From NCBI GenBank assembly GCA_037176885.1, contig JAWWNJ010000104.1, positions 248,001 to 312,000 of the forward strand: DNA of 64,000 nucleotides, read 5' to 3'. Each line of letters starts with the position of its first letter. The stretch's first letter is position 1. A program made the translations under genes and the position numbers. This stretch comes from Favolaschia claudopus (lineage: Eukaryota; Basidiomycota; Agaricomycetes; Agaricales; Mycenaceae). A model generated the notes under the pieces. The model was not told where the DNA came from. It was given only the letters and a program-made list of their open reading frames with translations, and did no database searches. Positions 30,945-43,632 of this stretch are shown piece after piece.

Positions 30945-32695
30945 ATGTCTGCCAACCCGAACAATGTGTGAGTGTCCTTTTCGAATTGCAAATCTCGGTA
31001 CTTTGTTGTTGATTGCCTCGTAGGGAAGAGGCTCCCCTCTACAATGCCGATACAGAAGTAGCGAGGCGTAACGATCTCAATCTGGAAGACCGCTATATGG
31101 AAGCAATGGAGCGGTATGTTACCGTTCACTTTCACTCTATTGCTTTTGCAACTCATTGTTTTGTCTCATGGGTGAAGGCGGTTTCAATCGGTCCTTTTGA
31201 ATGCTACTCCAATTATCATCAACACCGCTCTTCAGTTTGCCTTGCAAGATATCGATGCGTTGACGAGCCGAGCGTTGGTACCGACTCGCGTTTTGCCCAG
31301 CCGTGCCAGTTTAGGTAAATGCTGTTGCTGCGAATCTTGAACTTCGAGTCGATTCCGAGACTGATATGAATGTGCAGTTCAAAAGGGCCCTTTTCCGTCT
31401 CGAGTCTTGTCCATTCTATTCCAACATGTCTCGGACCATGTCAATCCGTGCAGTTCTTCCTTTCGAATGCTGCGTCTCACGCTCAGCTTGGTGTGTTTCT
31501 ACTGGCATACTGTAGTCGTGCAGACTCCACTCCTGTGGTCTACTCTTGTCATCTCCCCCTCTTCGAATTCGACATCCATTCGTGCTTTCCTTGATACTTC
31601 CTTTCCTCGAACTTTTCGTGTCCTTCTCACCGACGAAGCCGCGATACTCTTTTCGACTTGGTACCATTCCATGCCTGGTCTTTTACGTCTGGCCCTCCAA
31701 GATTGTCCACGCTGGTCGTTGTTCGAAGTTGCCGTCTCAGATCCAGTAACACTTCGAGCGGTATTGGACATTGTGGCACAGTACGGCCCGATGCCCGTGC
31801 TCGCAGAATTGAAGATTCATTGGTCTCCTTCGACGCCAACGCAGCTAACAGCGTCTGTGCCAGAAGCTATCCCATCCTCCGCACTCGCTGCCCTCCATCT
31901 TCACCGTGTGCGAGTCCTGGAAATACTGGCTCTCCCTTTCCCCGCTCTCCAAACTCTGACTTTGGCCGATCTACCGTCAGATGGATTTCCTACCGGAGCT
32001 CTCCTTTACCAATTCCTATCGTCTTGTCCTTTGCTTTGGGACGTCGCCCTCGTCCGAGTCGGAATTGACGATCGCGGCTCCCTTCCACTTCATACCTCCC
32101 CATTGCACTTGTGGAAGATCCGTCGCCTACGTCTAGATTTTGAAGGCGAATATTCCCTTGTCGCGACCCTGGCATTCCTGGCTTGGCTCGGCCGCCTCAT
32201 GTTGCCCGCCTTGTCTGACCTTAGCTTGTCTTTCGCGACGGAGGACGACCTCGTCAGGTACACTACAGCGGCGCTTAGGTTTCCAGCGTCTTCGTGGCGA
32301 TAAGCGGGACGTTCGTGTCACCCAACCTGATACGTTCCTTCTTCGACTTGTTGCTGTCCGTTACACGGCTCGATTTAGTCGAGTGTCCTGGCCGAGCAGT
32401 TTTGATGGAGCTAGGTGGTCGCCGTCAGTGGGGTTTGTCGTCTGACTCCATGGCTTGCCTCCCTCGCCTGACGCATATCGTGGTGTGTCCTGCCTACTTG
32501 GACGAGTTGTATGAAGGCGTGCTCGCACGCTCCAGTCGTCGCGCTATAATTACATGCCTGGAGCTCGTTGACACAGATCCAAATGCTCCCCGATGTTATG
32601 TTCCACTTACATCTATGGGCCGTCTTCAAGATCTGCGGGCCATTGTGCCCTCCGTTCGCTGGTCCACCAGGTTCTCTCCGTATTTAGTGATGTAG
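30945..32695 (+). CDS. F-box/LRR-like protein, five exons
   Basis: Exons 30945-30967, 31024-31113, 31178-31314, 31378-32257 and 32305-32695 give 506 aa with a closed frame. Introns are 56, 64, 63 and 47 nt; the second and fourth use AAG acceptors, so those junctions are less sure. The protein starts MSANPNNVEEAPLYNADTEV. An F-box-like region follows near residues 85-145 (FPSRVLSILFQHVSDHV; then LRLTLSLVCFYWHTVVVQTP and LLWSTLVIS), with the V-C-x-x-W-x-x-x-x-x-x-P-x-L-W pattern. The C-terminal part has leucine-rich strands (LQTLTLADLP, LSDLSLSFATEDDL, VTRLDLVECPG). The likely role is SCF substrate recognition. Confidence 0.8.
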
Positions 32696-32853
32696 TTCAA
32701 TCAACCAAATGTTCTGTAGCAATTAAATCGTATTTTTCGACACCAGTGCCTATCATACATTGATCAGAGTCCACCCTTTGCGATCTTGGAGTACCATCGC
32801 GCGCTATACACATTCCGTACAGACTGTTTTAATAGTAGTTGAGCGTTTAGTTT

Positions 32854-33943
32854 CTACGGAGACGTCGGAGATTGAGGTTCCACCTCGGGCGCACGGCGCA
32901 TGAGCACTTCGTCGAACCACCACATGTTGTTAACCTCTTTCTTGGTCTGTGCCTGCATGGTTGTCAGCTGCGTCGCAAAACCTCGCACTAGCACTCACTC
33001 TTCGTTTGTCAAAAATGGGGACCGAGGCGGCAAATACGCGATTGTAGGTCCCTTCAATCATACACTCTGTTCCTCCTAACGACCAAATGACTGAAGTTTC
33101 CCCATCGAATACAGGTGCACGAACACCAGGTGCGTTAAACCCAGGAAATGGTATGAAAAGCGAAGACGAGTCGTGCAGAGATCGAATGGTGGCGGGACAC
33201 AGTGGATCGGTTCCACATAGATGAGGGTTGTGATCCACGAAGTCCGATAGTCTATCGCGCATCTCAAAACCGCGCGCACTGTATTTGTCGATACAGTCCC
33301 CGATTCTACGACGTTGTGTCTCCGAGACCACCACACTGGTATTGGTCGTGGCCAGTCTTGCGAGAGTCAACTCTGGGTAAGCACAGAATACACCGTAGCC
33401 CGAGATGTAGTTCATAACTAGTGTCGTGTGGAAATGGAAGATAGCTGTAATTGGATTGTCGCCGGGAACGATTATGAGGTTTATGACTTTTGAGCCTTTC
33501 CGAAGCCAGTGGACGCGCGAAATCCCATCCATGCCGCGATATTTTTCTGTTTCAGAAGTCTCTTTGTATGCTGAGAAACCGAAGTCTTCCGTTACCAATC
33601 TAAACATTTTCTTTTCGAACGGTGGACAGCTGTAGATGTCGAGGTCATTGGGTTCGAAAGTGGCCCCTGTGAGAACAGGAATGGCGGTCGACCCCGAGAT
33701 GATCGCTGGGTATCTGCGCATTTCCCTCAACGTCGCCTCGGGCTCCAGTCCGGCCTCCTTCAGCTGTTCGTGCACTCTCGCTTCCACGATTTCGGGTGTC
33801 AATTCCACTGTTCAATATTCAATTCTACTTATGTTCAACGCTGATCAATATACACATTGCTTACCATAGTCTTCAAACAAGGGAGTGCCTTCGGTATAAG
33901 CAGGAGAATAGAGGAACATCGGTTCTCCGTCGTCTGTGACCAT
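32854..33943 (-). CDS. Nucleotidyltransferase-fold-like protein
   Basis: Exons in transcript order: 33943-33865, 33807-32999, 32952-32854 (328 aa, closed frame). Introns are 57 nt (gtaagc...aacag) and 46 nt (gtgagt...tgcag). The protein begins MVTDDGEPMFLYSPAY. Residues about 60-85 read AIISGSTAIPVLTGATFEPN followed by DLDIYSCPPFE. The GS...DxD arrangement is that of nucleotidyltransferase-fold proteins, where the Asp pair binds metal. A later FHTTLVMNYISGYGVFCAYP stretch resembles the second half of such domains in fungal homologues. Many Agaricomycetes carry unnamed copies of this type; substrate and activity are unknown. The C-terminus is charged (KKEVNNMWWFDEVLMRR). Confidence 0.72.
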
Positions 33944-35171
33944 TGAGTGGTTGTTGTTGACACAAGTCAATTGGACCTAACCCTATGTTCAACCATGAGA
34001 CTCATTATCTAATCTAATCGCGAGTTCCTTCCATGGATCTTAGAGATCTGTGCCACCGGTGCCATTGCCGCGTGCCGAAAGGTGTCGAGTTTTCCGCATG
34101 ACCACTTTTCCGGACTGTAGATCCCGAACCCGAAGGCATCGTTATGATTTGATCTCGGTGATCATGCGGAGTATGATGCGGAGTAACCGCAGTGCAACCG
34201 CCGTTGGTTATGCGGAACATTTCTGCTCAATAACTTACTGTTGTTGTTTTTTTTCTTCTTTGCACTCATCGCCTTCGTGAGGGTCGTAACAGCTGTGAAC
34301 CTACTGGATCGCTAAAACTTGATTCACAACTTTTTGGGGCTGGAACCGAATTTGATGCCGTGCCTCCATCTTTGATGCTCCTGCCCCCTCATGTGGTCCG
34401 TGGAAGACAAGAAGCACTTGGCACTTGGGTACTTTTCCGGTCGGCAAGTCCGAAACGTACTTTCGTCATCGAAATCTTAAAACTTTCTTCTTGTACATAA
34501 TCGTTGTGATTAGTTGAACCATATTGGGGAATTCCGCTATTTTCATGTTTTGAAGGAGTATTTCCTTTGTTTCTACCGGTCTCAACCTCTACTAGTGTCT
34601 CAGACGGGTACTCGGTTACTATTGTTACCGTTCCGGCCCACCCGTTCCGTCCAATTTGCAATGGACCTTTCCCAAATTAGCCGCTTTCCCTGCACATGGT
34701 CTGAAGCATCGATTGTTATCAGAGAGATTTGCGGTCTACAATTGCGTTCCGACGCGTCTCTATTCCCTTACATGTGGGAATATTACAATGCCTGTGTATT
34801 GCTTGCACCTCTGTTGTTTCCCATCTCAATAAGATGCTAGTTTACCCTCTACTATTACCACTGGCGATGTCCTGGTGCAAAATCCTAGAGATACCTTCGC
34901 GACAGTTATATATTGCGACTTCTGATGGATGGTTCCGTATGTTCCGCAGCTGGCTAAGACACGTTTTTGGCATCCATCTTCTTTTGGAGCTTTTCCGATT
35001 CAATTGAATATGCGATGACCCTTCCCACTGACCACGCGCCCCGTCGGTGAACAGATTGCCCCATAGCACAATACTCCCCATTTGAGTTATCGAGCTGTCC
35101 GATAGTTTTATTTCTTTGTACAGAATTCAAATTTGCTATTTTGCTACTGCGACATATCTAACTTGCATATA
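33944..35171. other. Intergenic, no gene seen
   Basis: No ORF with recognisable domain. A plus-strand frame near 34660-34840 starts MDLSQISRFPCTWSEASIVI but ends within 60 codons and lacks splice context. Otherwise AT-rich with no repeats noted. Confidence 0.4.
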
Positions 35172-36235
35172 CTACATCCAATACCCCGTGAAAACGCCTC
35201 CAACGTACCATGGGCAAATGGTCCAGCTCCACGGAAGAAAGTCGCCATTCGCGTCCGCAACTATACACACCGCCTGCCCGCCAAAAGAATTATATGTGTA
35301 CCAGTATCGAGGCAGATGTCGGCGAAGAAATCTAGCTTTGGCTTCCACGGCTTCAAGGACGGGGTAGTATAGTTCCAGTGCCGCCTCTGCGTCTGCGGCA
35401 GCGTCTGCAGACTAATGTATCAGTTGGTATAAGCGCGTTAGGTTAATTAATCTTACAATGTACCACTTCCAAATATTGAGAGTCCCCCGGTGCAGGAATA
35501 CCGAGACGCCAGTCGTATGTGCGCCGCATATTTTTGGGGAGAACCAAAGAAAAGACGTGTTCGACGCAGCTCTGGAGAGAAACGTTGTTGGCTACTCGGG
35601 CAAACCTCTCAGGGTAGGCGATGCGAATCATGAACCCGACATCGCAGAGACCTCGGGTCACGATATTGAAGTCGCGATGCAAGAAAGCCCCGTCGTTCTG
35701 CATGCCGACTCCGACCTTCAAAATCCCACTGGACTCAAGGATCCACTGCAGCACGATGGGTAGAACTGTAAAAGTATTAATCTAATATACATCACCCAAA
35801 TGAACGCGCCTCTTACCTGGGATAGCACTCATGTCAATGACAACAAGTTTCAGTGGCGTGGCGATCTGAATAGTACAAATGTGGCGGGTTTGGCCGGGCT
35901 CCAGCTGAGCCTTGAATTCGATGTCCAGGCCGACCACCATCCCAGGTTCAACGTGCTGCAGAAGATCGTCGGCATCTTGCGCAGTTCGCGCAACCACAGG
36001 CAATCGGTTTAAACGGTAAGGAAAATACTACCCAGCCCATGTCAATGAAGTGGCTCGATAATCAGTCAATCGCGTCGATCTTACCGGTCCGTAAAAAACA
36101 GGCGGGAGGTCGAGCGGGAAAACCACAGGCGGCTCGTCGTTCCAGTCGAACTTAACTTGATTCAATGGTATACACCTAGCCAATATTTGAGTAACGCACT
36201 GGGGGCAATGCTTGCGCGGTGGATTGCATGTTGTA
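35172..36235 (-). CDS. WRN-type 3'-5' exonuclease (DEDDy)
   Basis: Exons in transcript order: about 36235-36085 (5' limit uncertain), 36027-35817, 35765-35457, 35404-35172. Introns are 57, 51 and 52 nt, all GT-AG with in-frame joins. The DnaQ-like exonuclease motifs are all present: motif I VVGLDIEFKA (Asp-x-Glu), motif II VGVGMQNDGAFLHRDF with a later GLCDVG Asp, and motif III YAAADAEAALELY, assembled across the last junction. This is the DEDDy class found in WRN exonuclease and related proteins, which removes 3' nucleotides using two metal ions. The first exon reads CNPPRKHCPQC, a possible zinc-binding knuckle, followed by VKFDWNDEPPVVFPLDLPPV, but no start Met is found in that frame. Confidence 0.83.
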
Positions 36236-36558
36236 CTTTAGGCGGACGACTTGGGAGGAGAGAATGGCAGCAAACGAAGCGTTGTGAAGTGAAAAAACTG
36301 CGAAGACTTTAAATGACCTTTGGTTGCCGCGGGCTTGAGCTAGCCGTGGCGATTATAGAGAATATCTATTGCATATGTTAGTTTAAACCTTATTCTGCAT
36401 TCCCTTCTTTTGATAACGAGAACTTTTCTTTAAATGGGTGCTTCTTTCCACTTTTCGATCTAGGGCAACAGAATAATCTTCCTTTCATACCTCTCTTGAT
36501 TTGGTTACCGCCGTCGACCGCTATCCACGTCCCCGCATCTCATAACTCTCTTGGACCC
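36236..36558. other. Divergent intergenic region
   Basis: About 320 bp between the 5' ends of the exonuclease gene (minus) and the next F-box gene (plus). It should carry both promoters and perhaps an upstream exon of the exonuclease. No clear elements were recognised. Confidence 0.4.
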
Positions 36559-38006
36559 ATGGAGAGACCTGATATTGTGTCGAAACAGACAGCTGCGGTA
36601 CGTTTGCCTCACCTTTATATTTTCTGGCGCGCTGCTGATATGCTGGTGCCTTTTGTCAGCAAAAGAAACCTGGGGCGCGTTTCCTCGTGGATGGCAACGG
36701 AACTGTATTTCCTGTCGAGTTGCTTACGGACGTCGTGCTGCTCGCTTGTGGTTTAGACTCGAATCCCAGTCATTCTTTCGACAGGCGGCGCAACAAATTC
36801 CTACGAATATGCAAAACGTGGTATCAGATGCTCGAAAACGATTTTCGATTTTGGGCTACTCTTCTTGTCGATCGCCACACCACGGAGCACGAAATGAAGC
36901 TGGCTGTTCGTCGTGCCCGGGACAATCTGTTAAGCTTGATCGTCGACATGAATGGACGCCCATCGCCGTATGTCTCTTTCCGCCAGACCTTCCCTAGCAT
37001 CGTCCGTCCCTGCCTCGACTTCTATTCCAACCACTTCGGTTCCATCACCCTTCTTGGTCATGGTCCTATGAATTTCACCCTGGTGATGGACTGGATGATG
37101 AAATGCGAGACGCGTACCGTGACTCGCGTCCGCTTTAACGTCTCCTCCAATCTGCGCGGAGAACATATCACTTTCCTCGACGAACTTCTCCCGAACTCCT
37201 CTCTCAAAACCTATGTGACCGAAAATTCCCTTATCGTGCCTCCGGACTATCAGTTGCGGAGCCTCTCTCACTTGATGTTCGGGCCACTCGTTGGCCCCAG
37301 GTCCATGCGCTGGGCCACATTGTTCACTATTCTCAACCTTTGCGCGAACCTCACTCACCTCGTCCTCCACGAAATCATCCTGTCCGACGACGTCGAGAAC
37401 ATCTCCGTCTTCAGCCGCGTGTGCCAATTGCCCCTCCTTACCCACATGCGTGTGGACGGCTTCGAGCCCACCCAAAACGTAACGGAAATGTACGCGTTGG
37501 CGTGCACTCGTACCCCCAACCTTCGCGTCCTACGAGTAAGCGGCGGTGAAAAACACCTCGACTTTGTGGGGTGCGGCTTACCAGAGACCCACAACCCGAC
37601 CCTGCGCGACGTCGCCGTTCTATCCATTGGCGGAGAGCTGAAGAGCTCACTCGTGTTGCTCGAGATGCTTCGCACGTTCCCGGAATTGCGCATCCTCGAT
37701 ATCCGCGACGCTGAAGGCTTCAGTTTCGAGACTCTGATCGAGATGAGGTCTCTCGTGCAAGGAGAGTTGTGCCCGAAGTTGACGGAAGTCCACGTTCCGG
37801 TCTGCTTTACTAAAGGCGATCTCGTACAGTTCGTCGGAGCACGTCCAGAGGGTTTTTTTGCCCGCGAATGCACCGTGACCTGCCATTGGGGTTTGGAGGA
37901 CGGGGTTTCTTCCGCCTTGGAGACTTACGCGCTGGAGATGGGTTCGATGGTGAAGAAACGGTATGTATATCGCCCAGAACTGGAGTTGGACATGGAATTG
38001 TGGTAA
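36559..38006 (+). CDS. F-box/LRR-like protein, two exons
   Basis: Exons 36559-36597 and 36660-38006 encode 461 aa (closed frame). The 62-nt intron (gtacgt...tgtcag) joins MERPDIVSKQTAA to QKKPGARFLVDGNGTVFPVE. Without it the main frame has no ATG start. The F-box-like region is VFPVELLTDVVLLACGLDS, then FLRICKTWYQMLENDFRFWA, with the C-K-x-W and F-W positions. Leucine-rich strands follow (LTHLVLHEIILS, LLTHMRVDGFEP, LRVLRVSGGEKHL, LRILDIRDAEG). Long open frames on the opposite strand here are shadows. Probably an SCF adaptor; substrate unknown. Confidence 0.85.
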
Positions 38007-38250
38007 AGCAAGTAAGACACGATAGGTCGCTCCCTCTTTGTGTACGTAAATGATTGAATGGTCACGTTATTTTTCACCGTTCCCATTGTCCTCTTCATTT
38101 CTCTGTTTCTTGGTCTTCCAACGCGAGCTCTCGCAACTGTCTTCTCGCTCTGACTACTTCTTTGTCTTCCGCCTCATGCCACAACTTCCGCTTGAGCACA
38201 ACGGGTGCGGGTGTCGGAATAACGACTTTGGCGCGAGACCTCTCGGCGGC

Positions 38251-39342
38251 CTACAATCGCCATAACTTCGTCAGAAACTCCGACTCGGACTGTACAAAAT
38301 CGCTGACCTTGGAGAAGCTTGCGTCTATGAGATTGAGAGCACTCAGCTGGAATGTCGTCTTCACCTTACCGTGCTTGTTCGCCAACGCTATCAGGGATCC
38401 TTGAACTTCTACTATGTCTCCAGGTCGAAACGAGCCGGGAAAAGCTTCGTATATCACGATCTCCTCGTTGCTGCATTTCGCTTTCGCGTCAGATATGCCC
38501 TATCGACACAGGGAAATACTCACGACCCGTCGTTGTTGGCCTCCTTGATCGTTTTCAGATATGACACCTTGTTCTCGGGCGTGTGGACCAATCCGCACTT
38601 GCGAAACTTGGCCAATTGTCCAAGAGGGTCGACTCCAGCTTCGAAAGGGACTTCCTCGTCCCCCGCTGCTGAGATGCGCGAAAGGAACAGGCAAGAACAG
38701 CTAAGACGACTTTCGCCCTTTCGCTCCCCATAATTCAAAGGAAGCATTCGATTCTCGCCGAAAAACCGAGCAAAGGCACCATGCAAGACGCTGATGTTGC
38801 GCACGGCGCCTTCAAACCTTTCGGAATTAAGCCCAACGACTTCGATGCGCTGACAGAGGTTGGCAGCTTTTCCTGCGTCGCATCTGGATAGCGGGTAAGT
38901 GCGATGCAGTATGTTACACGCCGGCGACTGACTTTGTTAGGTTTCCGGGGGTCAATTCCACTTTGGCTAGGATACCATGCAAGCGTACGGTCAACTCGTT
39001 CTCCACAATTCCGTCGGAATTCATGATGCCGAGGCGCCATATCTTACGGGACTGGTCCCCAGTTTCTTGTACTATGATATTGTCGATCTGAGTAACACAG
39101 ACGCCGACGTGAACACGAAGATGAAGAACTTTGCGAAGGTAGGTGGTCCCAGATCTCACCATTAACTCGTCTAAGTACTGCGTAGTGACCGGACTTTTAT
39201 GCCCCACTTCTACCGAAGTTGGCGGCCTCTCTGAAATAACTTGCTCGAGCGCGGCTCCTACCACCTTGTATGGGTTTGAGAGACTTGAGCGGTGTTAAGT
39301 CTTACCAGCTGCCAAGCTATCGAAGTGGTAGTCGAAGTTCAT
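38251..39342 (-). CDS. Unknown protein, four exons
   Basis: Exons in transcript order: 39342-39306, 39257-38933, 38883-38524, 38470-38251, giving 313 aa with a closed frame. Introns are 48, 49 and 53 nt. The protein starts MNFDYHFDSLAAG. A central part reads LRKVLHLRVHVGVCVTQIDN, and the C-terminus has FRPGDIVEVQGSLIALANKH followed by KVKTTFQLSALNLIDASF. The alternation of strands and the GDIVEVQ turn suggest an OB-like beta barrel, but that is only an impression. I do not recognise a named family. Correct splicing over four exons and ordinary composition make it a real gene. Confidence 0.75.
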
Positions 39343-39840
39343 GCTAAGCGTTGTGTCCCAGACTACAGAGGTGAACGAGTGGAGAGTACGGGGAGAGTCG
39401 GACTTGAGTGCGTCCGTCGAGTCGAGACAAGACTTGTAAGTGTTGTTTTTAACGCTTTGGGGTCTGAATTAATTATTTCCCGTGCATAGCGATAACAGAC
39501 AATATACTGTCCAAATTCTCATTTATTTAGATACCTCCACAGGTTTGGTCATTTCTAAGCGAATATAACTTGGACGATCTCGGTTCGTGCAGCGCCTTCT
39601 TTTGTGTTAAGTAACTTGATTGACGAGATGGCGATTGCATCGGGTGCAATAGTTGTTGTACACTTCTTTCGCTTTACCAAATGGGTCAGCGCAACGGCAC
39701 GTTTACGGTCTCCAATCGCGGCGACGCATGGCCCACTTTTGCCCACATGGGGAAATTTGCAGGCATAAAACACTTTGGAGGCTACCCGTACTTCTGCGGC
39801 TTTCTCTCTGTTTCATTTTTGTCTCCATTCTCGTCGCTGA
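39343..39840. other. Divergent intergenic region
   Basis: Lies between two divergent genes (starts at 39342 minus and 39841 plus). A plus-strand frame starting at 39681 (MGQRNGTFTVSNRGDAWPTF) runs through the region and might be an upstream exon. It is not needed for the downstream model. Confidence 0.35.
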
Positions 39841-42800
39841 ATGCCCAGAGGGCCGCCGAGGTGCGTTGCCCGACCTTTATCCGTCCGCTTTACCCCTCCT
39901 TATTTCCGTTCATCCGTTTAGCGAGAATATACGACGGTGTGTATTCCCTGCTCAAATCGTCCTCGTATTCACTCCGACCTTCAGGTTGACATCCCAGTTC
40001 ATTGACGATTCTGCCCTTGCGTCCGACGCCGATTCCTCGAGGTACATCTCCGTCTCCTGCATACTCTTTTCCGAACTCATGGGCTCTTTCAGCGAACCGT
40101 ACCTCAGCGAACACGAGTCCGATATTTTGTTCATTGACGATTCTTCTGAGCCCGCCATCTACTCAGACCACGCTTCTAACTTGTGAGCCTCTGTGTGCCA
40201 TTGTATTTTCTTTTCCTTTCTTCTTATTTTCGATGCAGAGACCGCGTGGATATGGACGACGAAAGTGATCTGTATGTCGATATTGGTTTCGAATAGTTCA
40301 TCACCGACTGGTCACAGCTCCGTTCTGTCGCAAGACGAAGACACAGGTACCCACCGAAAGCAAGACACCGACAGCGAGGTGGTGCTCGTTTCTACCCCGT
40401 CCAAATCGAGTGGCAAGAGACGCTCGCTGGCCAGGTTCGCTTCTCCTGCTCCCTTACTTTGCTGGTTGATTAACCTACCTTGTGCAGACGTCACAATCAG
40501 GACCTCCGCTCCACGACAGACGACGAGTAAGTGTGCTCGTGCCTTCTTCTGGATATGAAGCTCATTCTTTATAGGGACGCTGCTATTAAGCCGGGGGACA
40601 GGTACTCTTCACTTGAAGTCTGCTTTTTCACACTCTAATCGTTCTAAGCATGTTCAGTCGCAAGAACGGTATAAAAGCTAGGTAACCTGCTTTTGTATGG
40701 CTGTTCGACCATTCTATAACATCAACACCTGTAGCGCCCTTCCTCCCGGCATGTCAACTCGGTGGGTGCTCAACCAGTCGCTGTAAACCTTCGGTTTAAC
40801 GTTTCTCGTCCTTTTTTTTCTGTTTTTTGTCTGGTTATAGCCGTTCGACTCGGGCCTCTAGTGTCACTTTCTCGGACGGTTCCCTGATTGGGAGTCCGGC
40901 GAAGTTCGTACCACAGAAAAGTCCCACTCCCCCTGCTCCGTAAGCTATACCCTCTGTTTTGCATCTTTGTCTCATCGCTTTCAAGGTCGACGCCATCCGA
41001 CTGGTCAAAAACGCCTCCCCCTCAGTCTGTTACGTCTTTTGAAGACCGGAGCGACGCGCCGCTTACGCAGTAAGATGCTGTCGGCGCCCTTCCGAACTCT
41101 CTTTGACCAAGCTTTGACAGAGTAAGCCCACCACAGGCAAGCCAAATACCGGGCACTGCTGGTCCGACACCTGATCCTTCGATTGTGCCTACGAGTGATC
41201 GGTGAGCATTGTTATGTTCGGTCTTACTATTTTTTGACAACATGTCTAGGGAATCTGCCTTTGAAAAGAGAATGGAAGATCGAATGGAGGGGTCTGGTTG
41301 TCTTTTTCTACTGACCTATCGAACGTTGACATCGTCGTATAGTATGATGCAGAGATTCATGGAGAAACATATGAATTTGTTGGCCACGTCTGTGTTGGGT
41401 GAAGTACGGCCGATCGTGCAACAACAAGTCGAGGAGGCTCGACTCGAAGCTCAGACGGCAAGTTTCTCTTTGTATTGTCTGGTATCGTCCAATACATAAA
41501 CTCACACTAATGTAGGTGCTTGGCAGCGTGCAACAACAGGTAGAGGAGGCACGGCGTGAGGAGGCCCGACGGCAGCAACAGTTAGAGGATATTTGGCGTG
41601 AGGGGGCGCGACGCGAGGAGGCTCGGCGCGTGGCCGCACAGTCCGTACGTCTCGCCTTTTTTTTGCTCCTCGTGTATGCCTCCTAACTTCCCCACCGACA
41701 CAACAAACAAGCATGTTGGTAGACTCCCCCGTCAATCGCCACAGCACAGGCTCGAACCACCCAGTTGTTCCTCAAGGTTCGCAGATCGTCGACCCCCCTT
41801 CCACTCCGCGATCCCATAGCTTCGGGGGACCGATGACTCCACAAACTCCCAACAACTCGAACGGAGGTCGCACCTTTCTAAGGCCCGTAGCTCCACCTTT
41901 GCGTAGCCCCTTCATTCCGTCCGGTACACCCGCGGTTGAGTGAGTACAGTGGTCGTCGTGTATACCGAATGCTCATAACCTTTCACACCAGTAACTCAGT
42001 TGTTCAGTGGGGGAAACAAGCTGAACGCACCGCTGCAGAAGAGGACGGGAAGTAAGAACCTGACCCTATATATAATCACTTCTTAATGCGTTACAGGGCT
42101 TCCTTCCACAAAATGTTCGCGAACAAGCGCAAGAAGACAGACACCACGAATGTCGACAAGTAAGTTATAGTATTTCGATGCATGTATAGTTGTATTCAAT
42201 GCAGTAGCGTGGCCGATCCTCAAGATGGTCGTTCTCCTGGACCTGGACCAACAACGCCCAAAAAACCTCGCGTTTTGGATGACCTGCTCACCTTCCGCCC
42301 TAATTAGTGTGTGCTCCCGCCTCTTCCTCTTTGTCTGACTGAAGCCTTGTAGCACTCCGCCGGTCGTGTGCGGGGTGACGTTCGACGCCTTGCAGGACGA
42401 CGTGATCAAGCACATCTATACCCACTTGCCGAACCTACTGTACGTGTCTACGTTGTTCTAAGTCTCCACTTATTGACCAGTCAGCACCTAGGGCTAATAA
42501 GCTTGTCTTACCATCCTACGAAAGAAACCCTCACGAGGGTACCGAAGGCACCATTGGAGGCCATCTCTCTTTTTCTGTCTGGGAGGACGGTTTGGAAGAG
42601 TTCTCGTCCGCGTACGTTTCGTTAATCCCGCTGTTTTTTCTTCACGCCCATACCCTCCACTGCGTAGGTCTATTTACAACGCGATGACTTTTGAGGAGAC
42701 GGCGGGTTATTTCGTGAACCCAATCAGAATCTCCCCCGCCAAAGTCAGACGCAAGCAGACTTCGGCTGGGTCGCCCGGTACCTACCGTCTCTACGTGGAC

Positions 42801-43530
42801 AACCATACCGCTGTATGCGTGTCACCGGGTATGTGCATGGAAAGTTATATCGTCGACGCAGTGCAATCCAATGGTAACCCACCGCGCTTGCGTAAATACG
42901 TGTCCCTCTTGTTGCATAACCAAGACTGGGAGCGCTGGGAGTCTTTCGCGTGCACTGCCTACGACGTCGATACCCTCTACGCCCAAATCACAGCCAAGGC
43001 TCTCAATATGTCGACTCGTATCGGCCAGGCTGATCCCGCGAAGCAAGGTGCGTGTACCTTCCTGTTACGATAGTCCTACGCTTATACCAGCCCATACCCA
43101 GCTTCCGCCGCCACTCGCCTGGGGAACAAACCTATCTTCAGCTATATCAAGTCACCCGTCAAGGCCGACCCCACCAAGAAACCGGAGCAATATTCGGCCT
43201 CGCAGCACTCCACCTCATACTCCTTGGCTCACGACGACATCAGTAAGAGGATCGTCTTCAATTGCGTGTCGTCTCTGACACTCGTACTCAGTTCCCGTCT
43301 ATGATGCGAGAAATAGGGAATTTGATTTCAATGCGGAACTGCCTCACCTGGCGACAGCCTTGCCGCGTTGGACAGGTGGGGAGGTTCCTATCGGTTCATT
43401 TATTGTGGTGGGATATACCATGTCGTCGTACATGGGAAAAGCGCAAGGCCAGCCCGACAAGGTTCTTCATATCGGTAACAACATCCTTTGGGTTATTATT
43501 TGCGGCACCCCTTTCCGAAACGGAGACTAG
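39841..43530 (+). CDS. 25-exon gene, Ser/Pro-rich coiled-coil protein of unknown function
   Basis: Exons: 39841-39860, 39922-39936, 39985-40041, 40093-40182, 40239-40271, 40318-40434, 40488-40526, 40575-40601, 40658-40681, 40735-40761, 40841-40939, 40986-41069, 41121-41201, 41250-41291, 41343-41457, 41516-41640, 41712-41939, 41992-42051, 42097-42159, 42205-42306, 42353-42439, 42525-42611, 42668-43047, 43102-43242, 43292-43530. They total 2382 nt and encode 793 aa in one frame. The N-terminal third is acidic and Ser rich (FIDDSALASDADSS), then Ser/Pro rich. Near residues 290-330 is a coiled coil (EEARREEARRQQQLEDIW). Next come a Pro-rich segment (GPMTPQTPNNSNGGRTF) and a basic patch (KMFANKRKKTD). 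The C-terminal 250 residues look globular (ALPRWTGGEVPIGSFIVVGY). One intron starts GCAAGT (41458), and those at 41292 and 41641 start GTCTGG and GTCCGT, so these three junctions are least certain. I do not recognise the family. Confidence 0.78.
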
Positions 43531-43632
43531 TTCACGCAAAGTCGGTTGTGTAGAAAACATATCGATACAAGTAAACGGTAAAAAAAAAAATCGTGTCCGT
43601 ATATCGTACAACTTATTTATATAAAATCGTGG

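Noticed and set aside
36930..37475. 181-codon minus-strand frame opposite the F-box gene
   Set aside because: A shadow of the GC-rich third-codon bias of the plus-strand gene; acidic and His-rich with no domain.
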